A stretch of 64,000 nt of DNA from Dryococelus australis. Taxonomy: Eukaryota; Arthropoda; Insecta; Phasmatodea; Phasmatidae. The stretch lies in the NCBI GenBank assembly GCA_029891345.1, contig CM057002.1:65242590-65306589 (forward strand). The letters are read 5' to 3'. Positions 36,801 through 46,935 of this stretch are shown here, piece by piece. The notes below the pieces were generated by a model. That model was not told the DNA's origin, did no database searches, and saw only the letters and a list, made by a program, of their open reading frames with translations. Positions within the stretch are counted from its first letter, which is position 1; every line of letters starts with the position of its first letter. Made by a program: the position numbers and the translations under genes.

Positions 36801-37390
36801 ATCGTCTGGTTGGGCTTTTGATACCTCTCCAACAACTTTAATCACAGTTTGGAAATTGCAATATCACTAGCTACACTCTTTAACATGGTATTGTATTTAC
36901 GACTCATATCCCAATTTTCGTCAGGAGCGACAGTAAATATAAACTGGAACTCATCAGGAACTTAAAAAGAAGCAGCCGCATACAGTATCTGCCAGGCGCA
37001 TATCTGCCAGGCGCATATGTTCAGTGCTAATACTGCATTTAAGGCAGCAAAAAAAGCAACTACTCAAGAAAATGAGAGTCACGCAAATGAGGAATTTACG
37101 ACAGCAAACCAGGAGGAAAATTTTTAAAGCCCTTATCAATGAGCAGAACTCGCCCCCACCGACGGCATCTTCCACTTCATCAGCTCCCCATCTCCGGGCT
37201 TAACGAGAACTCGAGCCTTGATGCGCAGCTCCACAAACCCATCTTCACTGAGAACCTCCTCTCCTGCCACCTTAAGAAGATGGAGTAACGCATTTTTAGA
37301 TCATTTTTTAATCCAAGCCGTTGACATTTTTTGATTACAAACAGGTCTTGCTTTCTTTGCCAAAAACACCGTTTTGATCTCATAACATGT
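33840..37390 (-). mobile_element. Ty3/Gypsy-like LTR retroelement fossil, broken
   Basis: Order on the minus strand, from high to low coordinates: Gag-like region ending in a zinc knuckle of the CX2CX4HX4C type (about 36465-36659), an aspartic protease-like segment with LLDSGA (about 36071-36289), reverse transcriptase (about 35125-35750, with the YVDD active site), and RNase H (about 34690-34900, continuing at about 33930-34260). Protease then RT then RNase H without an intervening integrase is the Gypsy order. Integrase is not recognisable and I could not locate either LTR. The copy is clearly dead, with many breaks, and old. An M1 MITE (34265-34686) is inserted in the RNase H region. Everything here describes a fossil. 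Confidence 0.8.
34265..34686 (-). mobile_element. M1 MITE, long subfamily, nested in the LTR fossil
   Basis: Inverted relative to the other long copies. Left end ATGTTCACGATAAAGTGAGC, right end ATTTTAACGCGAACAGCCTATA. Interior GTAACGATGGATGGAAAGTA and CACTTGGCCGACGCATGCAT are the reverse complement of the usual landmarks. About 422 bp. It splits the RNase H region of the fossil. Confidence 0.88.
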
Positions 37391-38970
37391 TATAATATGC
37401 TAACACTGCTGCTTCAAAAGAAGCAGAGTCACGCAGTTTGTAGCCCTTTACTACGCCCTTCTTCCATCGGCCACACAAAGTATCGGTTGGTACAATAATA
37501 CATGAAAAACACCAAGCAAGAGCTCTTAGAAAACTCATACATGTTGAAAAAAATATTCAATCATTACAAATGCACACACTTCGCAAAATACAGAAATTTT
37601 ACGAAATTCCAACATTATACATTTATCTTTACACTACTAGTTTAAACTACAAACTTTATACTTCCATACAAAAACAATACCACAAATGTTTAATTCTTTC
37701 TTTCTTTTCGGGTAAAATTTGTCCTCTAAAATTTTTTAATATTTTAAAAACAATACTGAGAACCAAAAACCTTTAAAAAAATTTCGGCTACAGTAAAAGG
37801 CTGTCCAAAAACAGTTTCCTTGTAGTTAGCACTGATGGTGAGTTTCCTTTCAAAGATGGCAAAAATATTCCCATTTATCATTAGGTCTGCAATTTACCCT
37901 AATTCTCTGACACAACAAAATCATTGCTCATCAAAGAAAAATATATGAACTTTTTTGCTTTACATTCTGATTTATGTAATTCTCTAACATAAGAAAATGT
38001 ATTTGTCCATAAGGAATTTATTTAACCAGATTTTTATTTTAACCTTAGAATTATGAACTTTCACAGGCTTAAAACATATTATTTTGCCACCATAACATTT
38101 TACTAAACACGTTAGATATTCATCTGTGTATTATATAATTTTGCTAGTACAAGACAAAATTCGTACAAGGTCCATAGGGACATTATCCCAGCCATTTCCG
38201 ACTTTATTTTCACGCATTATAAATTTCACACAGGAAAAAATCATGAACAAAGACTTAAACTCCAGTTACGTCAAAAGGCTGTATTTTTTACTATCTTTGT
38301 CTTTCATTACCAAGGCTGACTTTACAACTATCTTAACAGACCTAAACAAGAAACTAAGTCCTGACGCTACCTTATTTTCCTAAAACATTTTGGTAAAAGA
38401 TCTTAAAATAAATACAAATCCTTTAAAATTTCCAAGACCCTTCCTATGATCCAATAATAGAAACTACAATCTGATTACATGCCAGGACCAACATGTCCTT
38501 TCCCTACCTTGGTCATAAGGACACTATCTACAAGCAATAATTTAGTACTTAGCTTTTGTAGTCCAGGACCCCTATAGCTATCTCTCCCCGAGGCCCAGAC
38601 TGCAGGGGCTTAAATACAATAATTTCGAGGGGTGCGACTCCCACTGAAATCAGGGGTAATTCGTTTAAATTACGAACAGACCAATATAAACTAATTTCCC
38701 CATGGGAGCTTCCAGAACCAACTCTCAGAATTCTAAGCTAGCAGTGCTGCCTATATTGTCATTACTATTCAAAACTCCGCGCTGCTGAACGCTCAGCGCG
38801 ACCGCAGCGCCATGCTACGGCCGGCAGGGGAAACACAGCTCTCAGCTGCGCCCCCAGTCTGTAGATGGAGGTCGAAACGTCCGCCATGTTACCGGCTTCC
38901 GCGTTTCTGTACAGCACATATTACGTGTTCGTGCACACCTCACGTGTCGCTCGCCAGTTTCAATCACCAG
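37391..38970. other. No gene recognised
   Basis: Lies upstream of the minus-strand LTR fossil and might hold its lost 5' end, but I see no LTR ends or primer-binding site. 38780-38967 is GC-rich and is the left flank of the Harbinger element. Confidence 0.4.
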
Positions 38971-40500
38971 GGGGCCTATTCTCGAGATCGTTCCGAGTGC
39001 AGTTAGTATACGAGACTTCTCGCACAGTCCGAAACGTATACGAGACAATCGTTGTAAGCTACAGACCCTGGAACTCGCATACGTTTTCAGTGTGCGAGGG
39101 GAGTGCCAGGCAAGCGTACACGAGTGACATTTTGTCTTGTTGGTGAACCTGCGGCGAGACGGGAACAAATATTAGCTGAACTCAGCCAATCAGAAGCGTC
39201 ACTCGTATCGCGCGCGTTTGTTTATTTACATTGTACGCGGTTGAATAAGCAAATGGCTGAAATTACCAAAATAACCAACGAGCAGAAGTTTGTTCTTCTC
39301 TAATTCGTAGAAGGTTACGTAATTGAATATATGGTGTTGTGCCATTCATCTATGATGTTTACAGAGAATTAATTGTGAAAATAAAATCTCGTGTTGTCCT
39401 TACTTAATCTCTACGTCCGTTGGAAATACCAACGAAATTAGGTTATTGTCTTTGTTAGTGGCATGACTTGATGCAATATGTATATGCCCTACAGCTAATA
39501 ATATGGATATTAAATGTCACACGGAACAGCAGATTTGTTTTTTATCTTTCAAATAGTTTACGTGGCAGGGATTGGTCAGTAAAATTCTTCCCTGTGGAAA
39601 TTACATACAATTTAATTAAGAGAACACAGTTGTGTATCATACATTGCCATAATGTTTAAATTGCATTATAAAAAATGAAATGTGAGTGTATATGATAAGT
39701 TACCCATCGTTTGGAGAGTATTAGCAGCTACAAGGCACTTTGCTAGACGTCGTGTTTGAGTAAGAGCAACTATGAAGTTCATAGATACTTTTAGTGTAAT
39801 AATACTGCAGACGTAGATGAAAGGTATCAGTTATTTTGGGTAGTGGGCTGTAGTTTTTGGCTAGTAGCCTGAAGTGCTATTGAATTTAATACATTTACAC
39901 TGTTAAAAAAAATTGTAGGAAATAAGAAACTTGCCCAAGGCAAACTGACAGCTGACTGGACAGCCAAGAATGCCAGCCGGTTGTGGGAAGAAGTTTCTGT
40001 GAAATTGAAAGTTTGTGCAATAATAATAACATATGTTATTTACAGAGTTTTATATGCAAGACTGACTAAATAATAACTTATGACGTCTAACCAACTAACT
40101 ACGAGTTACTGAACAATAATGAACGTCAGTAGTAGGCCTATGTAAATTACACTTTTACACATAACCTCATTTGCACTTTCATCACACATTTTAATTCTTG
40201 TCGATTCAACAAGTTGTTAATTTACATACGATTATATATTCGGCACAGCATAAATTATGTGTGAATTGAATTCACACATTGTCAACAGTTATATTATGTC
40301 TAGTATTTTGTTTGTTTTGATGCGCTACTCGTCTGCGACTCCACATCTCGCACGGCGATGATCGAGAGAGTGGCTACTCGCACGGTCGAGACGTATACGA
40401 TGGCTCTCGTATCGTTCGATCTTACCGTTTTCTAAAATCGCGCGAGTTACGGCCGCAATTCGAAGATTTCATACACGAGTGCCGTTCGAGCTGAGGCCCC
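38971..40500 (+). mobile_element. PIF/Harbinger element carrying only a Myb/SANT-like gene
   Basis: Left end GGGGCCTATTCTCGAGATCG and reverse-complemented right end GGGGCCTCAGCTCGAACGGC, flanked by CAG at 38968-38970 and 40501-40503. Subterminal zones on both sides are rich in TATACGAGAC and its inverse, likely transposase or Myb-protein binding sites. Total 1530 bp. Autonomous Harbingers encode a HARBI1-type DDE nuclease and a Myb/SANT-like DNA-binding protein; only the second is recognisable here. Absence of any DDE motif in six frames makes it non-autonomous. Confidence 0.75.
39253..40073 (+). pseudogene. Harbinger-type Myb/SANT-like DNA-binding protein, broken
   Basis: Exon 1 starts at ATG 39253 and reads MAEITKITNEQKFVLL, then has a TAA at 39301-39303 where the family normally has Glu, then FVEG. 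A GT donor at 39314 and an AG acceptor at 39917-39918 join in phase (G|GA). Exon 2 reads GNKKLAQGKLTADWTAKNAS, then RLWEEVSVKLKVC, and runs to a stop at 40071-40073. The pattern (two Trp in helix 2, G-K-T-x(4)-W spacing) is that of the Myb/SANT-like domain seen in PIF/Harbinger accessory proteins and related insect regulatory proteins, which bring the nuclease to the TIRs. The product would be only about 70 residues, against 150-250 usual, so a further exon may be lost. Splicing is inferred. Confidence 0.65.
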
Positions 40501-40840
40501 CAGGGCGCAGGATTTTAAGGTAAGAAACAGTCTTCATATTTAAACTATATAGTCTTTTGGCAGCGTATTGTACGAAATTAACTTCTGGTCGATCATTTTT
40601 CCATGTTGCGTAGCAGACAAGCGCGCTGTGAGGCACACGGTGATACAGGTCCAAGCGTAGTCGAAAGATTCCAGTAGGGTGGGTACGAAATAACCACGCA
40701 GTAAATAAGATTGCTTGTCTCAAGGGAACACTGCAGCACCATGACAGACCTTCACCATGCTTCCCAATGCAGAGCTTAGTCTGTTCTTCCAGTTTATCAC
40801 CTTGTAAAAACTGCGTGGGACCAATGTCGTAACGCTTCAT
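40469..40840 (-). CDS. Unassigned 123-codon open frame in GC-richer DNA
   Basis: The frame starts MKRYDIGPTQFLQGDKLEEQ and ends inside the right end of the Harbinger element, so its last residues are transposon sequence. It contains LSWCCSVPLRQAILFTAW, a possible amphipathic or membrane-like stretch, but no motif I recognise. The surrounding 40504-41085 is near 48 percent GC, well above the neighbourhood, and has a second open frame on the plus strand (40885-41085). It could be a decayed exon or an unknown element. Chance is also possible at this length. Confidence 0.25.
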   Translation of the reverse strand: MKRYDIGPTQFLQGDKLEEQTKLCIGKHGEGLSWCCSVPLRQAILFTAWLFRTHPTGIFRLRLDLYHRVPHSALVCYATWKNDRPEVNFVQYAAKRLYSLNMKTVSYLKILRPGGLSSNGTRV

Positions 40841-41089
40841 CGCGCGAAGAGGACTCTCCGTACAGACCGCCCTCTCATACCGACGTGCATTTCGAACGTA
40901 GGTGGAAACTCGATCGCAGAATCGACATTGGTGACAACCAGTTTGCGACTATGCAGGTCGAGGCCATCATGATCGCTGAGGTCAAAGGCAGCCCTACGTA
41001 TTCACAATTCATCTTCGTGGTATGGGAGCACTCTGAGACAACTCAAATACTCATTCGCCCCAGAAGATCACACGCAGGTACTTAATATA

Positions 41090-41285
41090 TTCTATTCATA
41101 ATTATGTATATTACTTTCATGTATTTAATACTTAGGCTATATACTAGTCTATACATAATTATGTTTATATTCCTATCTTAAATATTATTATATATTATTC
41201 TATACAAAATTATGTATATTCCTAACTTATATAAATAAATGTATTATTCTATACATATTTACGTACATTCCTATCTTATATCGTA
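41090..41285. repeat. About 50-bp degenerate tandem repeat, 4 units
   Basis: TCTATACATAATTATGTATA followed by TTCCTATCTTATAT recurs at about 41091, 41148, 41199 and 41248 (spacings 57, 51, 49). AT-rich, moderately diverged. Confidence 0.75.
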
Positions 41286-41659
41286 ACAGCATTTCGACGA
41301 GAGGTGGCGTAAATTGACGGATCTCATACAGACGATGGTATTTCCCGTCTGCCTCATCGCTGGCAACTAACCGTGGACCACCTCGGAGATTACTTTGAAG
41401 GATGTTAAAGAGCTCGCACACGTACGATACGTACCCGTTCACATGAGTGTATACAGTTTGTACTAGAATATATCAATTAAAAGGTGATTTCAAGCAGCCA
41501 TGTTTGTCTTTGTTCCTTGCCGGACATTCCTGCATACATAGCCCACGTGGTGACACCTTTCAAACGTACATGTCGTACACTTTCGACTGTACATAGCAGT
41601 TTTCCTGTGTTGAGTCATTTTAGGAAGATAAACAATAGTTGACATGACTTCTGAATCAG

Positions 41660-41735
41660 CCCTCGTACAAAATATGTCTGAAAGAAAAAAGTTACTAGGG
41701 CCTCAAATGTGGTCGCTTTAACGTGAGCAGTGTAT
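41660..41735 (-). mobile_element. M1 short-subfamily end fragment
   Basis: Reverse-complemented, ACACTGCTCACGTTAAAGCG, ACCACATTTGAGGCCCTAGT and AACTTTTTTCTTTCAG align with the start of the short copy at 55114 (GAGCACTTTTGAAGCCCTAG, TTGCTTTTTTCCTTTCAG). The remainder is not recognisable. Confidence 0.55.
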
Positions 41736-41739
41736 TAAG

Positions 41740-42275
41740 TGTTGTTTGAAACTCTACAAGAGTAGTATTGGTAGGGAAGTCTTTCTATGCTTTGGTTGCG
41801 TTGTAATGTTTATTTTTGTTTGTAACCAGGAGGTGAGTGGGTGGTACTATCTGGATCCTGGAGAGAGAGTGAGTTGGGGGGGGGGGGGGGGCAAGTAAAT
41901 ACTCGATATTGTGGACATCAGACTACTTGTGTTGTTCAATTATGTGCATCGACGTTACAGTTTTGTGCGCGGTAGTAGGAAAGCGTGAATTAAAACGAAG
42001 GCGGGACACTAGTTGACCTAGAATTTACCCCTTCTTACATTCCATCTTTGCATATGAGATTTGGCTCGGACTAGCCCATGCTAGCAGAGTGTTCAAGATC
42101 GCGCCTAGTAACAAAACCCACTAACGGAGTGAATCCGAACATGGGGGAAAAAATTACTGTAGCACTACACGTAGAATAAAAATTAACTTGGACGACACTA
42201 AACATCTAATGCTAAAACATAGTAGATGGTTGGGCTAAAATAGTTGAGACCCTGATATCAGTAAGAACAAATATA
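41740..42275. other. No gene recognised; G16 run
   Basis: Contains a 16-base G run at 41876-41891. No other structure. Confidence 0.5.
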
Positions 42276-42667
42276 TTTTCTGACCAACACTTTTGAAAGT
42301 CCTGCTTTATTCTACCGCCATATGATACATTAACATTGCCATGGGCTTCAACGCTTCATTCATGCGTCAGACAAATGTAACTGTGAAATCGTAAGAGAGT
42401 TGTATTTTCAAACATTTTGCCAGTTCTTCCTGGTATGTTTATTTTATAAAAAAAACTATAAGTAAATTAAATAATTTCATATTCAAAAAAATTAACAAAC
42501 ATTGTTTATTCAACCTTAAGCCATGGAATTAATTTCCCTCCGACATTACTAACTTTACTGGGTGCATACAAGTCAGTGCACCCGTTCAAATAAACGCAGG
42601 TAGAGGCAACAGAATTTTTCAAAGATTGATTTCAAAAGTGTTCCATTGCCTATGAACAACGTATAGG
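42276..42667. mobile_element. M1 MITE, long subfamily, diverged
   Basis: The left TIR is eroded (begins at CCAACACTTTTGAAAGTCCT). The interior CCATGGGCTTCAACGCTTCA, TCATGCGTCAGACAAATGTA and AACTTTACTGGGTGCATACA is clear, and the right end reads CCTATGAACAACGTATAGG. The most diverged long copy in the window. Confidence 0.75.
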
Positions 42668-42758
42668 CCTAGCCGTTATAACAGAAGCTAGAAATGGCGA
42701 GAGATGGGAGCCGGGAAAGAACTCTGCTCTGTCCGTCAACGTTGTTTTCCTTAGATGA

Positions 42759-42982
42759 TATAGGCTGTTCATAGTAAAGTGAGAACTTTTGATGCCCTGG
42801 CTACTTTTTTCGTTTCTGCCATTCGCTATCCTCTAGCCATATTTTGAAATTAATATTGCCACGTAAGTAATAAACACAGCGTGTCTATTCCACCGCACTC
42901 GAAAGTTAACGCCTAAGGCTAAAATATTGACTATTATTCAAAATTATTTCGAAAGTGGTCACTTTACCGCGAATAGCCTATA
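42759..42982. mobile_element. M1 MITE, short subfamily
   Basis: TATAGGCTGTTCATAGTAAA to TTTACCGCGAATAGCCTATA. Interior GTAAGTAATAAACACAGCGT, GTCTATTCCACCGCACTCGA and CGCCTAAGGCTAAAATATTG match the copy at 55114. 224 bp. Confidence 0.88.
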
Positions 42983-43006
42983 CCACTGACGTGTTGCTCG
43001 CCCGAG

Positions 43007-43012
<6 letters not shown>

Positions 43013-43068
<56 letters not shown>

Positions 43069-43078
43069 GCCCGCGCGC

Positions 43079-43157
<79 letters not shown>

Positions 43158-43250
43158 GAGAGAGAGAGAGAGAGAGCGAGAGCGAGAGCGAGAGCGCGAG
43201 AGCGCGAGAGCGCGAGAGAGCGAGAGAGCGAGAGAGCGAGAGAGCGAGAG
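43013..43250. repeat. (AC)n then (GA)n compound microsatellite
   Basis: (AC)n with CG-interrupted middle (about 43013-43123), then (AG)n and (GCGAGA)n to about 43250. Open frames across it on both strands (long Thr/His or Val/Cys and Arg/Glu or Leu/Ser runs) are artefacts. 43255-43660 is GC-rich without a recognised gene. Confidence 0.95.
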
Positions 43251-43667
43251 CCAGCGTGTGACAGGAAGTCTGCAAGTCTCAAGCGGGTGAGGATCCCCGG
43301 CACAATCACAAGCAATCGTTGCCACTGCACAATGGAGCTGCGACGTCGCGGCAAATTGCAATCCCGTTAATAATACCCGGCTCCGTAAAGAGCTCGCTCG
43401 TCCTGCGAAGTGAGGGTGGAGCAGAGAGGAGCCCGCAGAACGTCGGATGGTAGGGAAGCTGTTGGAAAGGAAAGGGGTGAATTATCCCACCCCGTTGTAC
43501 GCCTCGCAGTCTCCGCACACACCAGAATGGAGTCAAATAATGCCCTTCTGCCGAGGTTCTTATGCGCGCTTACGTGTTGAGCGCTGCTACCTAGCGAGCT
43601 CTGCTTTATGGGCGCTCGTCAGTGTAGATAGGAACATTAAGATCGGCATTTGCGTAGGGATCTAAGG

Positions 43668-44101
43668 CAGGGGCGTATCCAAGGAGTGGGAGGGGGGGGG
43701 GCTGAAGGGGCTGTACCCCCCCCCCCCCACGAAATGACACATAATATTTTTTTAACGCTTTTATCAAAATGTTAATTATTATATTCATATATTTGTTACT
43801 ATCCACATGAGACACATTTTTTTCATCCTATATGAAAATGGCAATCATTATATTTATTTATTTGTTAATAACCACACATATGATTACATATTATACATCA
43901 AAACTTTGTTTTCTGAATAAAGGGGAAGGGGAGGATAGTGAAGTACATAGTTTCTAAAAATGTGAGCGAGTTTGCATACTGAGTTTTTATCCTCCTTTCT
44001 TTTTCTATCCTTCCCCTGTGACTTGTGAACGATGTACTACTAGTGACAATACTAATACTCATCAGCCCCCTCCCCTTAAAAAATTGATGGTTACGCCCCT
44101 G
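43668..44101. mobile_element. hAT-type MITE with perfect 8-bp target duplication
   Basis: Starts CAGGGGCGTATCCAAGG and ends with TTGATGGTTACGCCCCTG, giving TIRs CAGGGGCGTA-CCA. ATCTAAGG occurs immediately before (43660-43667) and after (44102-44109): an intact 8-bp duplication, as hAT transposases make. 434 bp with G10 and C13 tracts near the left end, no coding capacity. The perfect duplication suggests a recent insertion. Confidence 0.9.
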
Positions 44102-44109
44102 ATCTAAGG

Positions 44110-44904
44110 TACTCAATGAGAGCCGCGCTTAATAATGTCAGCAGGAGCTAGGTGCAAGAGCGCAGCATGGCTGTGCAGTCCCCCACGTACGACAGGGGCC
44201 TGTCTTGTGTCTTATAACTTGACCCCAGTCTAGGGACAGCTTCTGTTAGTGTTTGAGTAACGTGAAAGGTTTAAAAAAAGTAAATTAACGAGATATCATT
44301 TCTTCTGCTGTACGCTGTCTAGAAATTTTGCTCATACGACAAACAAAATTCTTATATTCCAAAAACAAGTTTCGAAAATACTCTGTGTTATTTCCGGCTG
44401 CAAAAGAGATAGCATTTACCGAAAATGTATATGCAACAAAGGTTTGTATTGTTATTACATATCCCAAAGTTGTGCTATCTTTCACAGCAGGTGCGTATAA
44501 TAAACATACAGGTCTAAAAGCAGTATATGTGTATTTCCTAAACTTAGAAATACAATATTTAAGTCATGTTATAAATTGGTGTTCCAGATATTACGACAGC
44601 AGTAGTCCAAGGTTCAGTTAAAGAAAAAAAAATATCATGTACTTATAGATACACATACACCAAATTTTCAATTATTATTCATTTAGACAATAGTGATTAC
44701 AAAAAAAAATAGAGTAGTTAATCGCACTGCACATATGATCAGTTTGGCACAGGTCTTGCGATGCGGCTGGCCATGACACAGCATCCCTTGCTTAAAGAGA
44801 CGCTCTCGATACGGCAGTGATTTGAGGACGAGCGTTTTCCTGTTGCACTGAGAAAAAGGTTTTGTTGAATCAAACAATAGTTATTTGGTGCAACCAAATT
44901 ATTT
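44110..44904. other. No gene recognised
   Basis: Unique-looking sequence. A CACTGAGAAAAAGG string at 44847 resembles a hAT-type TIR and lies just before the 94-bp minisatellite, but I find no partner. Confidence 0.4.
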
Positions 44905-45656
44905 GTTTGCATAGGGGCAGTGAAATATTTTGTTGCTGAGACCAAATAATTATGCTGTTATCGTTTGGTTGCTCCAATGTGTACGATTTGGTTGGTGTGT
45001 TTGCATAGGGGCAGTGAAATATTTTGTTGCTGAGACCAAATAATTATGCTGTTATCGTTTGGTTGCTCCAATGTGTACGATTTGGTTGGTGTGTTTGCAT
45101 AGGGGCAGTGAAATATTTTGTTGCTGAGACCAAATAATTATGCTGTTATCGTTTGGTTGCTCCAATGTGTACGATTTGGTTGGTGTGTTTGCATAGGGGC
45201 AGTGAAATATTTTGTTGCTGAGACCAAATAATTATGCTGTTATCGTTTGGTTGCTCCAATGTGTACGATTTGGTTGGTGTGTTTGCATAGGGGCAGTGAA
45301 ATATTTTGTTGCTGAGACCAAATAATTATGCTGTTATCGTTTGGTTGCTCCAATGTGTACGATTTGGTTGGTGTGTTTGCATAGGGGCAGTGAAATATTT
45401 TGTTGCTGAGACCAAATAATTATGCTGTTATCGTTTGGTTGCTCCAATGTGTACGATTTGGTTGGTGTGTTTGCATAGGGGCAGTGAAATATTTTGTTGC
45501 TGAGACCAAATAATTATGCTGTTATCGTTTGGTTGCTCCAATGTGTACGATTTGGTTGGTGTGTTTGCATAGGGGCAGTGAAATATTTTGTTGCTGAGAC
45601 CAAATAATTATGCTGTTATCGTTTGGTTGCTCCAATGTGTACGATTTGGTTGGTGC
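44905..45656. repeat. 94-bp minisatellite, about 8 near-identical units
   Basis: The landmark ATAGGGGCAGTG recurs at 44911, 45005, 45099, 45193, 45287, 45381, 45475 and 45569: exact 94-base period. The units appear identical to one another by eye. The unit contains GTTGCTGAGACCAAATAATT, TATCGTTTGGTTGCTCCAAT and CGATTTGGTTGGTG. Flanks on both sides repeat the GGTGCAAC / CCAAAT theme, so the unit arose from flanking sequence. Such homogeneity implies very recent expansion or gene-conversion-like turnover, or an assembly-level effect. Confidence 0.95.
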
Positions 45657-45799
45657 AACTAATGATTTGTTTGGCTACACGTACATTAAACCGTTTGGGC
45701 CGTTATAAAAGAATTTTACAAGTTCGACCGAGTTTCGAACGTAGATCACCTGCGCCCGAACGCTACGCCCTAGTAATCTCAGCTAATGTGACAACTGAT

Positions 45800-46462
45800 A
45801 ATACCGGAAAACTTTTAAATATATATGACCACTCTCTGCAAGACCTCATGAACGTACCATTGGACTGTCAAATTTCCTGCAATGAAGACGAGCAATGATC
45901 GGGTACGATAGTAAATCGCACCCGACACCATAGCACCAGGCCGTCAGGATGTATGATGTCTTACAACAAACTGTTCATCTGGTTTGGATCCGTCCACGTT
46001 GCTTCCCACACACGCATGCGTTGGCCATCGCCTCCAAGAAAAAAGGGGACGCATCACTGAATATTACCTGCTGCAATTTTGCAAGACTCCATGATAGACT
46101 ACAACGTCTACACCATTGCAGTCATCGACGTCTTGAAGGCAGTCGTGGCGGTCTGCGCGCATGCAGTCCTGCTCCGTGCAGCCGCCTGCTTGTCAATGGC
46201 ATCTACTGTCTCTCACATGATGCTGTAGGGTGGGCAGTACTGCTCGCTGGATGTCCGCAGTCGTGTCGGCAGAGGTACTTCGCCCAAGTCGGATAATCCG
46301 TCGGTTCTCCCTCGGTGTGATACTTGGTGGATCCTGCGTGTCGTGTGTGGGCGCCTTCCTCTTATAACCATCCCGCTTCACACGGTCCTAAGAAGCGACG
46401 ACTCCCGAAGCCGAACTACTGATCCGCGTGCTCTCCAAGTCATCTCACTCATGTACTTCATT
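45800..46462 (-). pseudogene. Tc1 transposase, several frameshifts
   Basis: Reading the minus strand: a possible start at 46462 (MKYMSEMTWRARGSVVRLRE); in another frame the second HTH segment TPRENRRIIRLGRS, then ADIQRAVLPTLQHHV (46381-46193); then, after a frame change, ARRPPRLPSRRR and LQQVIFSDASPFFLEA around 46030-46140, where VIFSDAS is the first catalytic-Asp block (family: FSDES); then GQRMRVW and, in a third frame, RSLLVFIAGNLTVQWYVHEV, which is the conserved segment before the second Asp. At least three frame changes and a stop separate these blocks. The DNxxxH and NPIEHxW blocks are not seen, so the 3' end is lost. The enzyme would have cut at TA sites. Not related closely to the remnant at 16.9 kb. 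Confidence 0.8.
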
Positions 46463-46652
46463 TTGAAAGGCTGCTACCTTCACAAACAGCACGCGTACGT
46501 GACGATCTTATAACCATCCCGCTTCACACGGTCCTACGAAGCGACGACTCCCGAAGCCGAACTACTGATCCACGTGCTCTCCAAGTCATCTCACTCACGT
46601 ACTACATTTTGAAAGGCTGCTACCGTCACAAACAGCACGCGTACGTGACGAT
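46361..46652. repeat. 146-bp tandem duplication, 2 units
   Basis: CTTATAACCATCCCGCTTCA starts at 46361 and 46507. The two units differ at only a handful of positions. The unit spans the transposase N-terminus, so the duplication happened within the dead or dying element and looks recent. Confidence 0.9.
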
Positions 46653-46770
46653 CTTATAATTTACATATAGTCCTGCAGGTTCAGTGACAAGGGAAGCCTT
46701 TGCTGACGTCACTTCCATGGCCGAGCGCGAAACGTGAATCATCTGTTTTTCTCACATTGTCAAACTTATC

Positions 46771-46935
46771 TATTGGCTATTCACGGTAAACTGAGCACTT
46801 TTGAAAGACCTCTCATTTGGAATAATAGTCAATAAAAATATTTTATTTTAGCCTTAGACGATAACTTCCGAGTGCGGTACAAACAACACACTGTATTTAT
46901 TATTTATACGAACATATATATTTTAAAAAAGTAGT
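46771..46935 (-). mobile_element. M1 MITE, short subfamily, truncated
   Basis: Begins TATTGGCTATTCACGGTAAA, then ACTGAGCACTTTTGAAAG. The interior TTAGCCTTAGACGATAACTT, CCGAGTGCGGTAC and ACACTGTATTTATTATTTA is the reverse complement of the short subfamily. The far end is missing. Confidence 0.75.

Larger units (their letters stand above)
45657..46660 (-). mobile_element. Tc1-type transposon remnant
   Basis: Minus-strand coding remnants of a Tc1 transposase lie at about 45800-46462. I could not find convincing TIRs; the left limit may be the minisatellite. The right part carries a 146-bp tandem duplication (46361-46652). Confidence 0.7.

Noticed and set aside
42955-43361. Overlapping 110-131 codon open frames on both strands
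   Set aside because: They are produced by the (AC)n/(GA)n microsatellite and have only Thr/His, Val/Cys, Arg/Glu or Leu/Ser runs.
44905-45656. CRISPR-like array
   Set aside because: Units are contiguous 94-bp repeats with no distinct spacers, in a eukaryotic context.
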